NCBI GenBank assembly: GCA_002390205.1
Contig: DGOV01000116.1
Location: forward strand, 466 to 30,480
From: Proteobacteria bacterium UBA4457
GTDB lineage: Bacteria > Pseudomonadota > Gammaproteobacteria > Ga0077536
Direction: 5' to 3'
DNA: 30,015 nucleotides
Shown piece after piece: positions 7,931-15,720 of the stretch (the first letter of the stretch is position 1; each line of letters opens with the position of its first letter). The position numbers and the translations under genes were made by a program. The notes under the pieces are model-generated. The model saw nothing but the letters and a program-made list of their open reading frames with translations. It did not search any database and was not told where the DNA came from.

Positions 7931-8768
7931 GAAGTTAAAGACGGTTATATTTCCAGCTGCTGGTTTGGGGACCCGTTTCTTACCTGTTACTAAAGCCAAC
8001 CCAAAAGAGATGCTTCCGATAGTTGATAAGCCTTTGATTCAGTATGCGGTAGAAGAAGCAATAGAAGCTGGTTTCGAGCAGCTGGTTTTCGTTATTTCTC
8101 CTGATAAAAATGCTATAAGAAAACACTTTGAAAGCACATCCGAGTTGGATGAAAAGCTAAAAATAGAGGCTATTATTCCCACTAATGTAAGTTCTATCTA
8201 TATTGAACAGTCGGCGCCACTGGGTCTGGGTCACGCAATTTGGTGCGCACGAGATACAATCGAGGCTGGGCCGTTTGCAGTTGTATTGCCGGATGACTTG
8301 ATCGATGGGGCAGCAGCCGGTGGATGCTTGCTTCAAATGGTAAGACATTATGAGAAAAATGGCTGTGGAGCCATTGGAATTCAAAAAATTGCCCTCGAAG
8401 AAACTAAGCAGTACGGGATAATTGAATATGAAGATGAGGTTGGCGGTTCAAATAGAATAGCTAGTATTGTAGAAAAGCCTGATCCGCAGTTTGCCCCTAG
8501 TTTGTTGGGTGTCGTGGGTCGTTATATCTTACCTTCAGCAGTCATGGGCCAGTTGGAGAAAACGCAAAAAGGCTCTGGAAATGAAATTCAGCTTACTGAT
8601 GGTATATCCGCTTTGTTGGGAGATTACCGCATTGATGGATTTCAGTTTAAAGGGCAAAGATATGACTGCGGTTCTAAAATAGGGTATCTGAAAGCGAATG
8701 TTGATTACGCGCTTAAGCACCCAGAACTAGCGAAAGAATTTACCGCGTGGCTCGCTACAAAGCAGTAG
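7920..8768 (+). CDS. galU: GalU, UTP-glucose-1-phosphate uridylyltransferase
   Basis: This 282-aa protein forms UDP-glucose from UTP and glucose-1-phosphate, feeding lipopolysaccharide core, O-antigen and exopolysaccharide synthesis. The nucleotide-binding signature is FPAAGLGTRFLPVTK near residues 11-25, followed by KEMLPIVDKPLIQYAVEEA. Further GalU landmarks are LPDDLI, IVEKP and GNEIQLTDGI, with the C-terminal segment YDCGSKIGYLKANVDYAL. I chose the ATG at 7920, which overlaps the wbpM stop by 11 bases and gives the standard N-terminus. An in-frame start at 7782 would lie deep inside wbpM and is rejected. The 3' end meets the transporter gene tail to tail with 9 bases between. Confidence 0.95.
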   Translation: MSYKKLKTVIFPAAGLGTRFLPVTKANPKEMLPIVDKPLIQYAVEEAIEAGFEQLVFVISPDKNAIRKHFESTSELDEKLKIEAIIPTNVSSIYIEQSAPLGLGHAIWCARDTIEAGPFAVVLPDDLIDGAAAGGCLLQMVRHYEKNGCGAIGIQKIALEETKQYGIIEYEDEVGGSNRIASIVEKPDPQFAPSLLGVVGRYILPSAVMGQLEKTQKGSGNEIQLTDGISALLGDYRIDGFQFKGQRYDCGSKIGYLKANVDYALKHPELAKEFTAWLATKQ

Positions 8769-8777
8769 TTATTTAAA

Positions 8778-9503
8778 TTATTTGTCGCTAATAGAGAATG
8801 GGGAGAAGTCTGTTTCAGTATCGAAGTGGTCTTCATCCTCAAACGTTTTTAGTCGGCCTACTATAAAATATGTCCCTGGGGTCATTATAACTTCTACTAA
8901 GACCTTGAAAAAAAAGTTAAACAAAATCACCGAGATTAAGCCTTCATTTGACCAAGTTCCGTAAAAAGCAATGGGGTAAAATATTAGACTATCAACACCT
9001 TGCCCTAATATTGTCGAACTGATTGTTCGGAACCAAAGATGTCTTCCTTGAGTCCATACTTTCACTCGAGCCAACACGTAGGCGTTAACAAAATCTCCAG
9101 CCCAAAAAGCGATCATTGAGGCTATAACAATTCGCCAAGTCGAACCGAATACGACTTCTAAAGCAGGCTGCAAAGTCGCATTAAAAGGTTCAGCGCTATG
9201 ACTGGGCATATGGATTACTATCTGCGACATGCAAGTCGCAAAAATCATCGCTGCAAATCCGGCCCAAATAACTTTCCTTGCTTGAGCATACCCATATACT
9301 TCGGTCAGGATGTCACCGAATATGTAGCTAATTGGAAAAAATAGATTCCCTGCACCAAACACTAATAAGCTACCAATAAGAGGGAGGGCCACGGGGAGTT
9401 CTATTGCACATATTTTGGCCGGTCCGATGAGGTTTGAGCACAAGAGAACCGTGACGAATCCCGCCATAATAAAGTGAAGATATTTATAATTTTTTTGAAC
9501 CAT
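8778..9503 (-). CDS. yhhQ: Queuosine precursor transporter, YhhQ/VUT family
   Basis: This 241-aa protein with about six membrane segments belongs to the VUT_1 (formerly DUF165) family; E. coli YhhQ is 221 aa and imports 7-cyano-7-deazaguanine/preQ1 for queuosine tRNA modification. Hallmarks are GDILTEVYGYAQARKV in the first half, FWAGDFVNAYVLARVKV, and the STILGQGVDSLIFYPIAFYG segment. A small acidic tail (EDEDHFDTETD) follows the last helix. It starts 7 bases after the stop of the upstream 315-aa gene with AAGG close to its ATG, so the two form an operon. No preQ1 riboswitch consensus was seen in the leader. Confidence 0.9.
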   Translation of the reverse strand: MVQKNYKYLHFIMAGFVTVLLCSNLIGPAKICAIELPVALPLIGSLLVFGAGNLFFPISYIFGDILTEVYGYAQARKVIWAGFAAMIFATCMSQIVIHMPSHSAEPFNATLQPALEVVFGSTWRIVIASMIAFWAGDFVNAYVLARVKVWTQGRHLWFRTISSTILGQGVDSLIFYPIAFYGTWSNEGLISVILFNFFFKVLVEVIMTPGTYFIVGRLKTFEDEDHFDTETDFSPFSISDK

Positions 9504-9510
9504 GCTGCCT

Positions 9511-10458
9511 TTATGCCTTCAACCAAGTATCTAGATAACCCTTATCTTCGCACGTGTGTGAAAGCTGCCTAAGAGTTACTTTGTATGCTAACCGGCCAAG
9601 TCGAGTGCTAGGAAAAACGTAATCTATAGCCTTTTCTTGCTTTTTGAAAGCGACTTTTAGTCTCTTTTTTTCAAAGCGAAATTCTTCTGCGCAGTGAGCC
9701 TCTACTACTGGAGAAAAACTATCGTATGCAGATTTAGAAAATGGTCGGGAATGCCCGTATTGATCAAACATCGGGTTTTCAGGATGGAGTGTTAGTTGTG
9801 GGCTTTGGCTAGCTGGGATAGGTATGGCAGCTACATGAGTTCGTCTTGCTTTCAGTAGGGAAGGGAGCAGATGTGTATGTGGCCCCATTGGAGTTTCCAT
9901 GCGGCTTATTTCTTGATAAACCTCGATTCTGGCAATTGTTGAATAGACGACTCTATGAGGGCTGAAGTCTATTAATGCATCTAGTAATGGATTATTGCCT
10001 TCAGTAATACGCATACCTTCATTAGATCTCAGGATGCGCAGTAAAGCAGGGTCCTTTGTTCGGATAGTAAAGTTGCTATTTGAGAGTCCAGTACCGAGGC
10101 TAAACAAAAGAGCGTCCTTATCGTTTTCAGAAATAGCGTCAGTGTCAGGCCCTATTTCATGTAGTCCATTGTTTAAGTTTGCGAAGTAGGGATTTCTATC
10201 TGCGAGCACGGCCATTCCCCATTGCCACGATTTTGGTGTTTGAGATAGAGTCTCGTATGCGAGCACGCTCTCACCGCTGTCTATTTTTACCCTAAACGCT
10301 CCTTTGGAATTGCAAATCTGTAATTCATTTCTACTATCGAAAGAGACTTTCTTTTGGTCGCCGTCGAATTCAGCTATCGCGCCCAAGCCGCCAATGCTGA
10401 TCGCTGTATTGGGCCGTCCTATAAGCTCAGAAAGTAAATTTTTTATATGCTCAGGCAT
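9511..10458 (-). CDS. Hypothetical protein co-transcribed with the queuosine precursor transporter
   Basis: I do not recognise this 315-aa protein with confidence. It is soluble, with no signal peptide or membrane span. It starts with MPEHIKNLLSELIGRPNTA and a Gly-rich turn ISIGGLGAIAEFDGD. The middle has a possible ligand or metal site, METPMGPHTHLLPSLLKARR, with two His close together. The C-terminal third is basic and helical (EKKRLKVAFKKQEKAIDYVFPSTRLGRLAYKVTLRQL). An AAGGGA ribosome binding site lies 8 bases before the ATG and is partly paired in a hairpin at 10470-10488. Its stop is 7 bases before the YhhQ-family start, so a link to deazapurine uptake or use is possible but unproven. 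Confidence 0.8.
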   Translation of the reverse strand: MPEHIKNLLSELIGRPNTAISIGGLGAIAEFDGDQKKVSFDSRNELQICNSKGAFRVKIDSGESVLAYETLSQTPKSWQWGMAVLADRNPYFANLNNGLHEIGPDTDAISENDKDALLFSLGTGLSNSNFTIRTKDPALLRILRSNEGMRITEGNNPLLDALIDFSPHRVVYSTIARIEVYQEISRMETPMGPHTHLLPSLLKARRTHVAAIPIPASQSPQLTLHPENPMFDQYGHSRPFSKSAYDSFSPVVEAHCAEEFRFEKKRLKVAFKKQEKAIDYVFPSTRLGRLAYKVTLRQLSHTCEDKGYLDTWLKA

Positions 10459-10469
10459 TAGATATGTCC

Positions 10470-10488
10470 CTTAGTCGTGCTGACTAAG
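10470..10488 (-). promoter_or_regulatory. Hairpin overlapping the ribosome binding site of the 315-aa gene
   Basis: On the plus strand CTTAGTC (10470-10476) and GACTAAG (10482-10488) form a perfect 7-bp stem with a 5-base loop. On the minus-strand mRNA the 3' arm ends in AAG, and these bases continue into GGA to form the AAGGGA ribosome binding site, 8 bases from the ATG at 10458. The stem would therefore hide half of the site. It could equally be a DNA operator, since the palindrome sits near the transcription start. Confidence 0.5.
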
Positions 10489-10646
10489 AGCATACCACTA
10501 TAGAAAACACAGGGTAGCTGGATAACTATAATGAATTTTTCTTTCGCGATCACTTAAGAATCTAATAATATAGGGAGATAAACTATTTCGTAGCAACAGA
10601 TTGTTAGCAATAGTTCTTTTGTGAGTAGATAAAAGGTAGCACAACG

Positions 10647-12107
10647 ATGCAAATCAGCACTTTAATTAGCCGTTCGGCACGGTACTTCAAAGATCAAATC
10701 TGTCTTACTGAAGGAAGTAGAGACGTATCTTTCAATGAGTTCGACAGGCTGACAAATGCGGTAGGCAACGCCTTAATTGCATCCGGACTTGAACCAGGTG
10801 ATCGGGTAGGCGTTCTTTTACCCAATAGTATTGATTGTTTAGTTGCTTATTATGCTCTGGCGAAAGCTGGTTTGGTTCGAGTAGGAATGAATACCCGAGA
10901 GACTGTTGCTAACCATCACTATAAACTCGAAGATAGCGGGGCTAGAGCAGTAATACACTGCGATTCTAGTGATTTCCCCGTTGAAATTAATATAAATGAA
11001 GCTGATTTTGCCTTGATGTTGACTCACTCTGATGATGATTGTTGTTCTATTGATCGCTCTTTGGATGCTCCTTTGCGATTAGGCTATACCGGCGGCACGA
11101 CAGGACAGGCTAAAGCTGTGACGCTGACCACTCGCGGTGAGCTAGCCGAAATGTCGGCATTTTTGATGGATCTGGTGCCTGATCTCGAACCACAATCGTC
11201 ATTCTTGCATGCAGCCCCTATAGCTCATGCATCCGGCGCATTCTTTTTACCTGCGTTAGTTCGTGGTGTGCGATCGATTGTGATGAAGAAGTTTGACCCT
11301 GGCGCGTTTATTCTCCTGGCTGAGGAAAGCCAGGCCACGCATACGTTTCTCGTCCCGACAATGTTAGCTATGATTTTGGAGGAGCCATCGCTGGACGATG
11401 CTCAGTTGGCATTCAAAAAAATCAGTTACGGTGCATCGCCGATAGCACCAAGTTTATTAGAACGTTCGGAAAAACAGTTCGGTAGGATTTTTGCTCAGTG
11501 TTATGGTCAAGCTGAGAGCCCTATGGTGATCACATTTTTGGCACCCGAAGACCACGATCGCGTCGGCGCCTGTGGTCGACCATTTTCTTTCGTGGACTGT
11601 GCCGTTTTTGATGAAAATGACTTGCCTTTAGGCGATGGAGAGGTTGGCGAAATCGTCTGCCGTGGGCCACAGACTATGGCTTATTATTGGAACAGAGCAG
11701 AGGCCACAGAAAAAGTTTTCCGTAATGGCTGGCTGCATACTGGAGATCTAGGGTATCGAGATAAAGATGGATTTTACTATTTAGTCGATCGTAAGAATGA
11801 CATGTTGATTTCCGGTGGTTACAACGTATACCCGCGAGAAGTTGAAGATGTTTTAATGGCTTATGATGGAGTACTTGAAGCCGCAGTAGTTGGCTTACCC
11901 GACGAAAAATGGGGTGATAGGATTCATGCAGCTGTAGCAGTGCGTGATCCTGAAACTTTCGATTTAGAAGCTTTGCTCAGCTATGCTAAAGCCAATCTGG
12001 CCAATTATAAAAAGCCTAAAAGCATTGAGGTTTGGGAAGATCTACCCAAAAGTGCAGCAAATAAAATCTTGAGACGGCTAGTAAAAGAGCGATTGATGGA
12101 AAGTTAG
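10647..12107 (+). CDS. Class I adenylate-forming acyl-CoA ligase
   Basis: This 486-aa protein belongs to the acyl-CoA synthetase (AMP-binding) family, slightly short for the group. The P-loop YTGGTTGQAK lies at 147-156, the motif YGQAESPM replaces the usual YGxTE, the adenylate-binding segment is HTGDLGYRDKDGFYYLVDRKNDMLISGG read in parts, and the C-terminal catalytic lysine is K473 in AANKILRR. Such enzymes activate a carboxylic acid with ATP and transfer it to CoA. The substrate is unknown; fatty or aromatic acids are both possible. It stands alone on the plus strand, divergent from the queuosine operon and tail to tail with the phosphatase gene. Confidence 0.85.
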   Translation: MQISTLISRSARYFKDQICLTEGSRDVSFNEFDRLTNAVGNALIASGLEPGDRVGVLLPNSIDCLVAYYALAKAGLVRVGMNTRETVANHHYKLEDSGARAVIHCDSSDFPVEININEADFALMLTHSDDDCCSIDRSLDAPLRLGYTGGTTGQAKAVTLTTRGELAEMSAFLMDLVPDLEPQSSFLHAAPIAHASGAFFLPALVRGVRSIVMKKFDPGAFILLAEESQATHTFLVPTMLAMILEEPSLDDAQLAFKKISYGASPIAPSLLERSEKQFGRIFAQCYGQAESPMVITFLAPEDHDRVGACGRPFSFVDCAVFDENDLPLGDGEVGEIVCRGPQTMAYYWNRAEATEKVFRNGWLHTGDLGYRDKDGFYYLVDRKNDMLISGGYNVYPREVEDVLMAYDGVLEAAVVGLPDEKWGDRIHAAVAVRDPETFDLEALLSYAKANLANYKKPKSIEVWEDLPKSAANKILRRLVKERLMES

Positions 12108-12132
12108 AGACTGGGCTTCGAATGAAAGTAAT

Positions 12133-12879
12133 TTACTCACTCAAAAGATGACTGAGTTGATTAAGCTCGCTGTCGGTCAGTATAAGTGCTTCAGTTATGT
12201 AGTTGTCGAAAGAACCGTATACTTTTTCTATGGCGGAAAAGCTTGCTAATAGGTAGCTGGGATCGGCCGCCATGACCGCCTTAATACTCTCTTGTTGGGC
12301 CCCTTCGTCAAAGACGTCGACTGTTTGATATTCACCATTACTCATCTCGTAGTCACTGATTATAGCAGGCATAGGTGCCCCGATAGCTTTCAGAATTATT
12401 GCTATGATGAGCCCTGTTCTGTCTTTCCCGCTCATGCAGTGGATGAGACAGGGTGTCTTTTCGCTTTGAAGAATATATCTGATGATTTTTTGAATCTCTT
12501 CTATGTGCTCGATAGGCATTTTTGCATAGACCTGCCTCATTAAAGATTTTGACTCACGCACATCTGCTTTACCAGAATTTACAGCTTGAAAAAGTTGCAT
12601 TGTCCCTTTGGCATAGAACCCACATTTAATCGATTGGACCGTCATATCTTCAGGTAATTTGTCGGGAGCTTTTACTATTTCTTCAGAATGACGCAAATCG
12701 AGAATACTGTTTATATTTAAACTTTCAAACTTTTTTAGGTCTCTGACGGTCAACCGTGATAGTCCGTCCGAGCGGAAAAGGACTCCGTTGCGTGTGAGAC
12801 TATTTCCTTTTAGCTGGATACCGCCTAGATCTCGAAAATTCATGGCACCTTCCATTTTTATTATTCTAGTTTTCGACAT
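12133..12879 (-). CDS. Protein tyrosine/lipid phosphatase, Y_phosphatase3 (LipA/PtpB-like) family
   Basis: This 248-aa protein carries the cysteine phosphatase signature CMSGKDR (C148 to R154, CX5R) in IHCMSGKDRTGLI. It also has the early NFRDLGG motif (residues 14-20) and the DLR motif (61-63) typical of the bacterial tyrosine/serine phosphatases related to Listeria LipA and mycobacterial PtpB. These remove phosphate from phosphotyrosine or phosphoinositides. No signal peptide is seen, so it is probably cytoplasmic. I chose the ATG at 12879; a TTG four codons upstream at 12891 is an alternative, and only a weak GGAT ribosome binding site is present. Its neighbours give no clue to its target. 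Confidence 0.85.
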   Translation of the reverse strand: MSKTRIIKMEGAMNFRDLGGIQLKGNSLTRNGVLFRSDGLSRLTVRDLKKFESLNINSILDLRHSEEIVKAPDKLPEDMTVQSIKCGFYAKGTMQLFQAVNSGKADVRESKSLMRQVYAKMPIEHIEEIQKIIRYILQSEKTPCLIHCMSGKDRTGLIIAIILKAIGAPMPAIISDYEMSNGEYQTVDVFDEGAQQESIKAVMAADPSYLLASFSAIEKVYGSFDNYITEALILTDSELNQLSHLLSE

Positions 12880-13054
12880 TCTATTATCCAAATTTATATT
12901 ACCAATTAGGTGAAATACGAAGAGTGTAAATGTTTTTTTTACCGCGTTTCTCGCTCGACCAGAGAAAATATATAGACTGGCTTGCCATAATTAATCGGTA
13001 CTAATTGTGTTACTATTTTTCATAGGGGGTCATTAATTTATCAGGATTGAAATT

Positions 13055-14029
13055 ATGAAGACGAGGATAACAGAACTGTTCCAAGTTAAGCACCCTATTA
13101 TTCAGGGGGGTATGCATTACGTAGGCTTCGCGGAAATGGCAGCGGCTGTTTCAAACGCTGGTGGCCTAGGAATTATTACAGGCCTGACACAAAAAACACC
13201 TGCCGATCTGGCCGCTGAAATTGCCCGTTGTCACGATATGACAGATAAGCCTTTCGGAGTTAATCTTACCTTTCTGCCAGGCTTTGAGAACCCGCCGTAT
13301 AATGAATATATTGCAGCTATCGTTGATGGTGGGGTGAAGATAGTGGAAACCGCGGGTCGCAGCCCTGAAGCTTACATGCCGGCGATGAAAGCGGCTGATG
13401 TCAAAGTAATACACAAGTGCACGTCAGTTCGCCATTCACTCAAGGCTGAGCGAATAGGCTGTGATGCAGTAAGCGTTGATGGATTTGAGTGCGGGGGACA
13501 TCCGGGAGAGGATGATATCCCTAATATGATTCTCTTACCCCGAGCAGCAGAGGAGCTTAGTATCCCTTTTGTGGCCTCCGGAGGTATTGGAAATGCAAAA
13601 CAGCTGGTCGCAGCACTAGCGTTAGGTGCTGACGGAATTAATATGGGGACCAGGTTTATGGCGACCCAAGAAGCGCCCATACATCAGAACGTGAAAGATG
13701 CTTTGGTTGAGGCATCTGAGTTAGATACACGACTTATTATGAGGCCTCTGCGCAATACAGAGCGTGTGTTGAAGAACGCTGCTGTTGATCGGGTCATAGA
13801 GAAAGAAAAACAGATGGGGAGTGATTTGAAAATTGACGATATAATTGATGAAGTCGCAGGTATTTATCCTAAAATAATGCAAGATGGAGCTATGGATGCA
13901 GGTGCATGGAGTTGCGGCATGGTGGCCGGATTAATTCATGATATCCCGACGTGCCGTCAATTAATTGATGGAATTATGTTGGAAGCAAATGACATCATCC
14001 ACAGAAGACTCCTGAGTTTTGCAGACTAG
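13055..14029 (+). CDS. PA1024-like NADH:quinone reductase of the nitronate monooxygenase fold
   Basis: This 324-aa FMN TIM-barrel protein strongly resembles Pseudomonas PA1024, first annotated as 2-nitropropane dioxygenase and later shown to be an NADH:quinone oxidoreductase. Shared landmarks are HPIIQGGM (residues 13-20), ARCHDMTDKPFGVNLTFLP (57-75), KVIHKCTSVRHSLKAERIG (117-135), GFECGGHPGEDDIP with H149, and the FMN phosphate-binding ASGGIGN and GADGINMGTRF segments. The family transfers hydride from NADH to quinones; true nitronate oxygenation is the alternative. AGGA lies about 10 bases before the ATG. It is transcribed away from the phosphatase and toward the amidase. Confidence 0.9.
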   Translation: MKTRITELFQVKHPIIQGGMHYVGFAEMAAAVSNAGGLGIITGLTQKTPADLAAEIARCHDMTDKPFGVNLTFLPGFENPPYNEYIAAIVDGGVKIVETAGRSPEAYMPAMKAADVKVIHKCTSVRHSLKAERIGCDAVSVDGFECGGHPGEDDIPNMILLPRAAEELSIPFVASGGIGNAKQLVAALALGADGINMGTRFMATQEAPIHQNVKDALVEASELDTRLIMRPLRNTERVLKNAAVDRVIEKEKQMGSDLKIDDIIDEVAGIYPKIMQDGAMDAGAWSCGMVAGLIHDIPTCRQLIDGIMLEANDIIHRRLLSFAD

Positions 14030-14068
14030 GTTGAGTACCCGAGTGCTTTTTCGATTGTAAATAGTCGG

Positions 14069-15532
14069 TTATGGCTCAGACTTGTCTCCAACATAAATTG
14101 GTGGTTTGCGGTTTGCCCAAGGAAGTGCTGTCTCTAGCTGATTGGCCAAACTATAAAGAGTCTCCTCGCCGCCAAGTCGTCCTACAAACTGCATCCCGAG
14201 TGGTAATCCACTTTTTGATTGCCACAAGGGAAGGACGATGGCTGGTTGGCCAGTGGTATTAAATAGTGGTGTATATATACAGTAGTCATACATCAGTTGG
14301 TTCCACCATGACAGTAGGTCGACACCTTTAGCATTTTGATTTAGCTCTCCAAGTTTGGCAACGTCGCGCGCGAGCACCGGTGATAGCAACACATCATAAT
14401 CACGCATAGTCTTCCCGATAGATCTAGAAATAGTATTTTGTGCACTCATCGCCCATTCTAATTCCATGGCATTTAGTTTTTTCGCGTAACGATAAGTTTC
14501 TAGCGTTACCGCTTCAACAGTTTTAGAGTTGATCTTTTTTCCGGTCATTCTCGAGAACTGTTCCATATAAAAGCCCAGAGTGGTCGCCCATATTCGTATT
14601 GTCGATTCATTGAGTTCCTCGGCACTATATTTTAATTTTACTGTCTCGCATTTATGTCCGAGGTCTTCTAGTAAAGTTCGAGTCTTATTTAATTTGTCTA
14701 CGCTTTCTTTTTTAGGTTTCGCGCATCCTGGCAGTTGTTCAACGATACCTACACGTAGGCTCCCTGGATGTGACATTGCCGCCGACAAAAAGCTACTTTT
14801 GGGAGGCTCTACTGTGTAAAAGTACCCATCATCTGGCCCTGCGACTGCATCTAGTAGAGCTGCTGAGTCTCGTACACTTCGAGTCAGCGCAAACTCTACC
14901 GCTAATCCCCAGAGAAAAATTCCGCCATCAGGCCCAGTAGGAGTGCGCCCCCTCGTAGGTTTCATGCCAACGAGCCCGTTGCAGGCTGCAGGTATTCTTA
15001 TAGACCCGCCTCCATCATTAGCGTGTGCAATAGGAACAATACCTGATGCAACAGCGGCCCCCGCGCCCCCAGATGAGCCTCCCGCAGAGTGGTTAAGGTT
15101 CCAAGGATTACAGGTCGAACCGTAAAGTACGGATTCAGAATTTGCGTTAAACGCCATTTCGGGCGTTGTGGTAGTGCCGACAGTTAGGAGGCCGGCATTG
15201 CGGCAACGGGTCATTAGTTCTGAATCAGACTGAAATTTGACTCCCTCTGCCAATCTAGAGCCAGCAGAGGAAGTCATACCTTTAAAATGCATACCAAATT
15301 CTTTTACGAGAAAAGGAACCCCATAAAAAGGTGACGATTTTGGTGCGACTTTCAGATCAGACATCGCTTGTTTGCGCAAAGTCTGCACCACACAGTTTAA
15401 TTGTGGATTGACCTGTTCGATCCCATCGATGGCAGTATCAATTAAGGCCGTAGGAGAAATCTGTTTTCGCTTTACAAGTTCCGCGAGTCCTATCCCGTCA
15501 TAATTACCATATTCTTTGAAAATCATAGCCAT
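14069..15532 (-). CDS. Amidase of the Ser-Ser-Lys amidase-signature family
   Basis: This 487-aa protein hydrolyses an amide to acid and ammonia or amine. The catalytic triad is visible: K77 in PFLVKEFG, the cis-Ser S153 in AGGSSGGAGAA, and the nucleophile S177 in NDGGGSIRIPAACNG. GLVGMKPTRGRTP and GLPLGMQFVGRLG complete the signature. Length fits the GatA/amidase group, but the neighbours are not those of the Glu-tRNA amidotransferase, so it is a metabolic amidase. Two ATG codons (15532 and 15526) follow AAGGA; the second has the better spacing of about 9 bases. It is divergent from the first amidohydrolase, with which it could share regulation. Confidence 0.9.
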   Translation of the reverse strand: MAMIFKEYGNYDGIGLAELVKRKQISPTALIDTAIDGIEQVNPQLNCVVQTLRKQAMSDLKVAPKSSPFYGVPFLVKEFGMHFKGMTSSAGSRLAEGVKFQSDSELMTRCRNAGLLTVGTTTTPEMAFNANSESVLYGSTCNPWNLNHSAGGSSGGAGAAVASGIVPIAHANDGGGSIRIPAACNGLVGMKPTRGRTPTGPDGGIFLWGLAVEFALTRSVRDSAALLDAVAGPDDGYFYTVEPPKSSFLSAAMSHPGSLRVGIVEQLPGCAKPKKESVDKLNKTRTLLEDLGHKCETVKLKYSAEELNESTIRIWATTLGFYMEQFSRMTGKKINSKTVEAVTLETYRYAKKLNAMELEWAMSAQNTISRSIGKTMRDYDVLLSPVLARDVAKLGELNQNAKGVDLLSWWNQLMYDYCIYTPLFNTTGQPAIVLPLWQSKSGLPLGMQFVGRLGGEETLYSLANQLETALPWANRKPPIYVGDKSEP

Positions 15533-15720
15533 GCGTCCTTAACTTTGTATTATAGGGAGGCACTACCATAGCAGTGTTAAACTGAAAGGTGTACTCGTGT
15601 AGCTACATCAAAAAGAGCTCCGCAATTTATTGCTCGGACACAAGATAATGCGCTTCATATTGGCTTTTAATTAGTTCTGAGCTTTAATAGCATCAAGAGC
15701 ATCTACTTTTGGGGACATAC

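Noticed and set aside
10459..10646. preQ1 riboswitch upstream of the queuosine transporter operon
   Set aside because: I could not match the preQ1-I pattern (GGTTC stem with an A-rich AAAAAACTA tail) on the minus strand; only a simple hairpin is seen.
15598..15607. TGTAGCTACA palindrome before the first amidohydrolase
   Set aside because: A 10-base palindrome is expected fairly often by chance in gaps of this size, and no related copy was found nearby.
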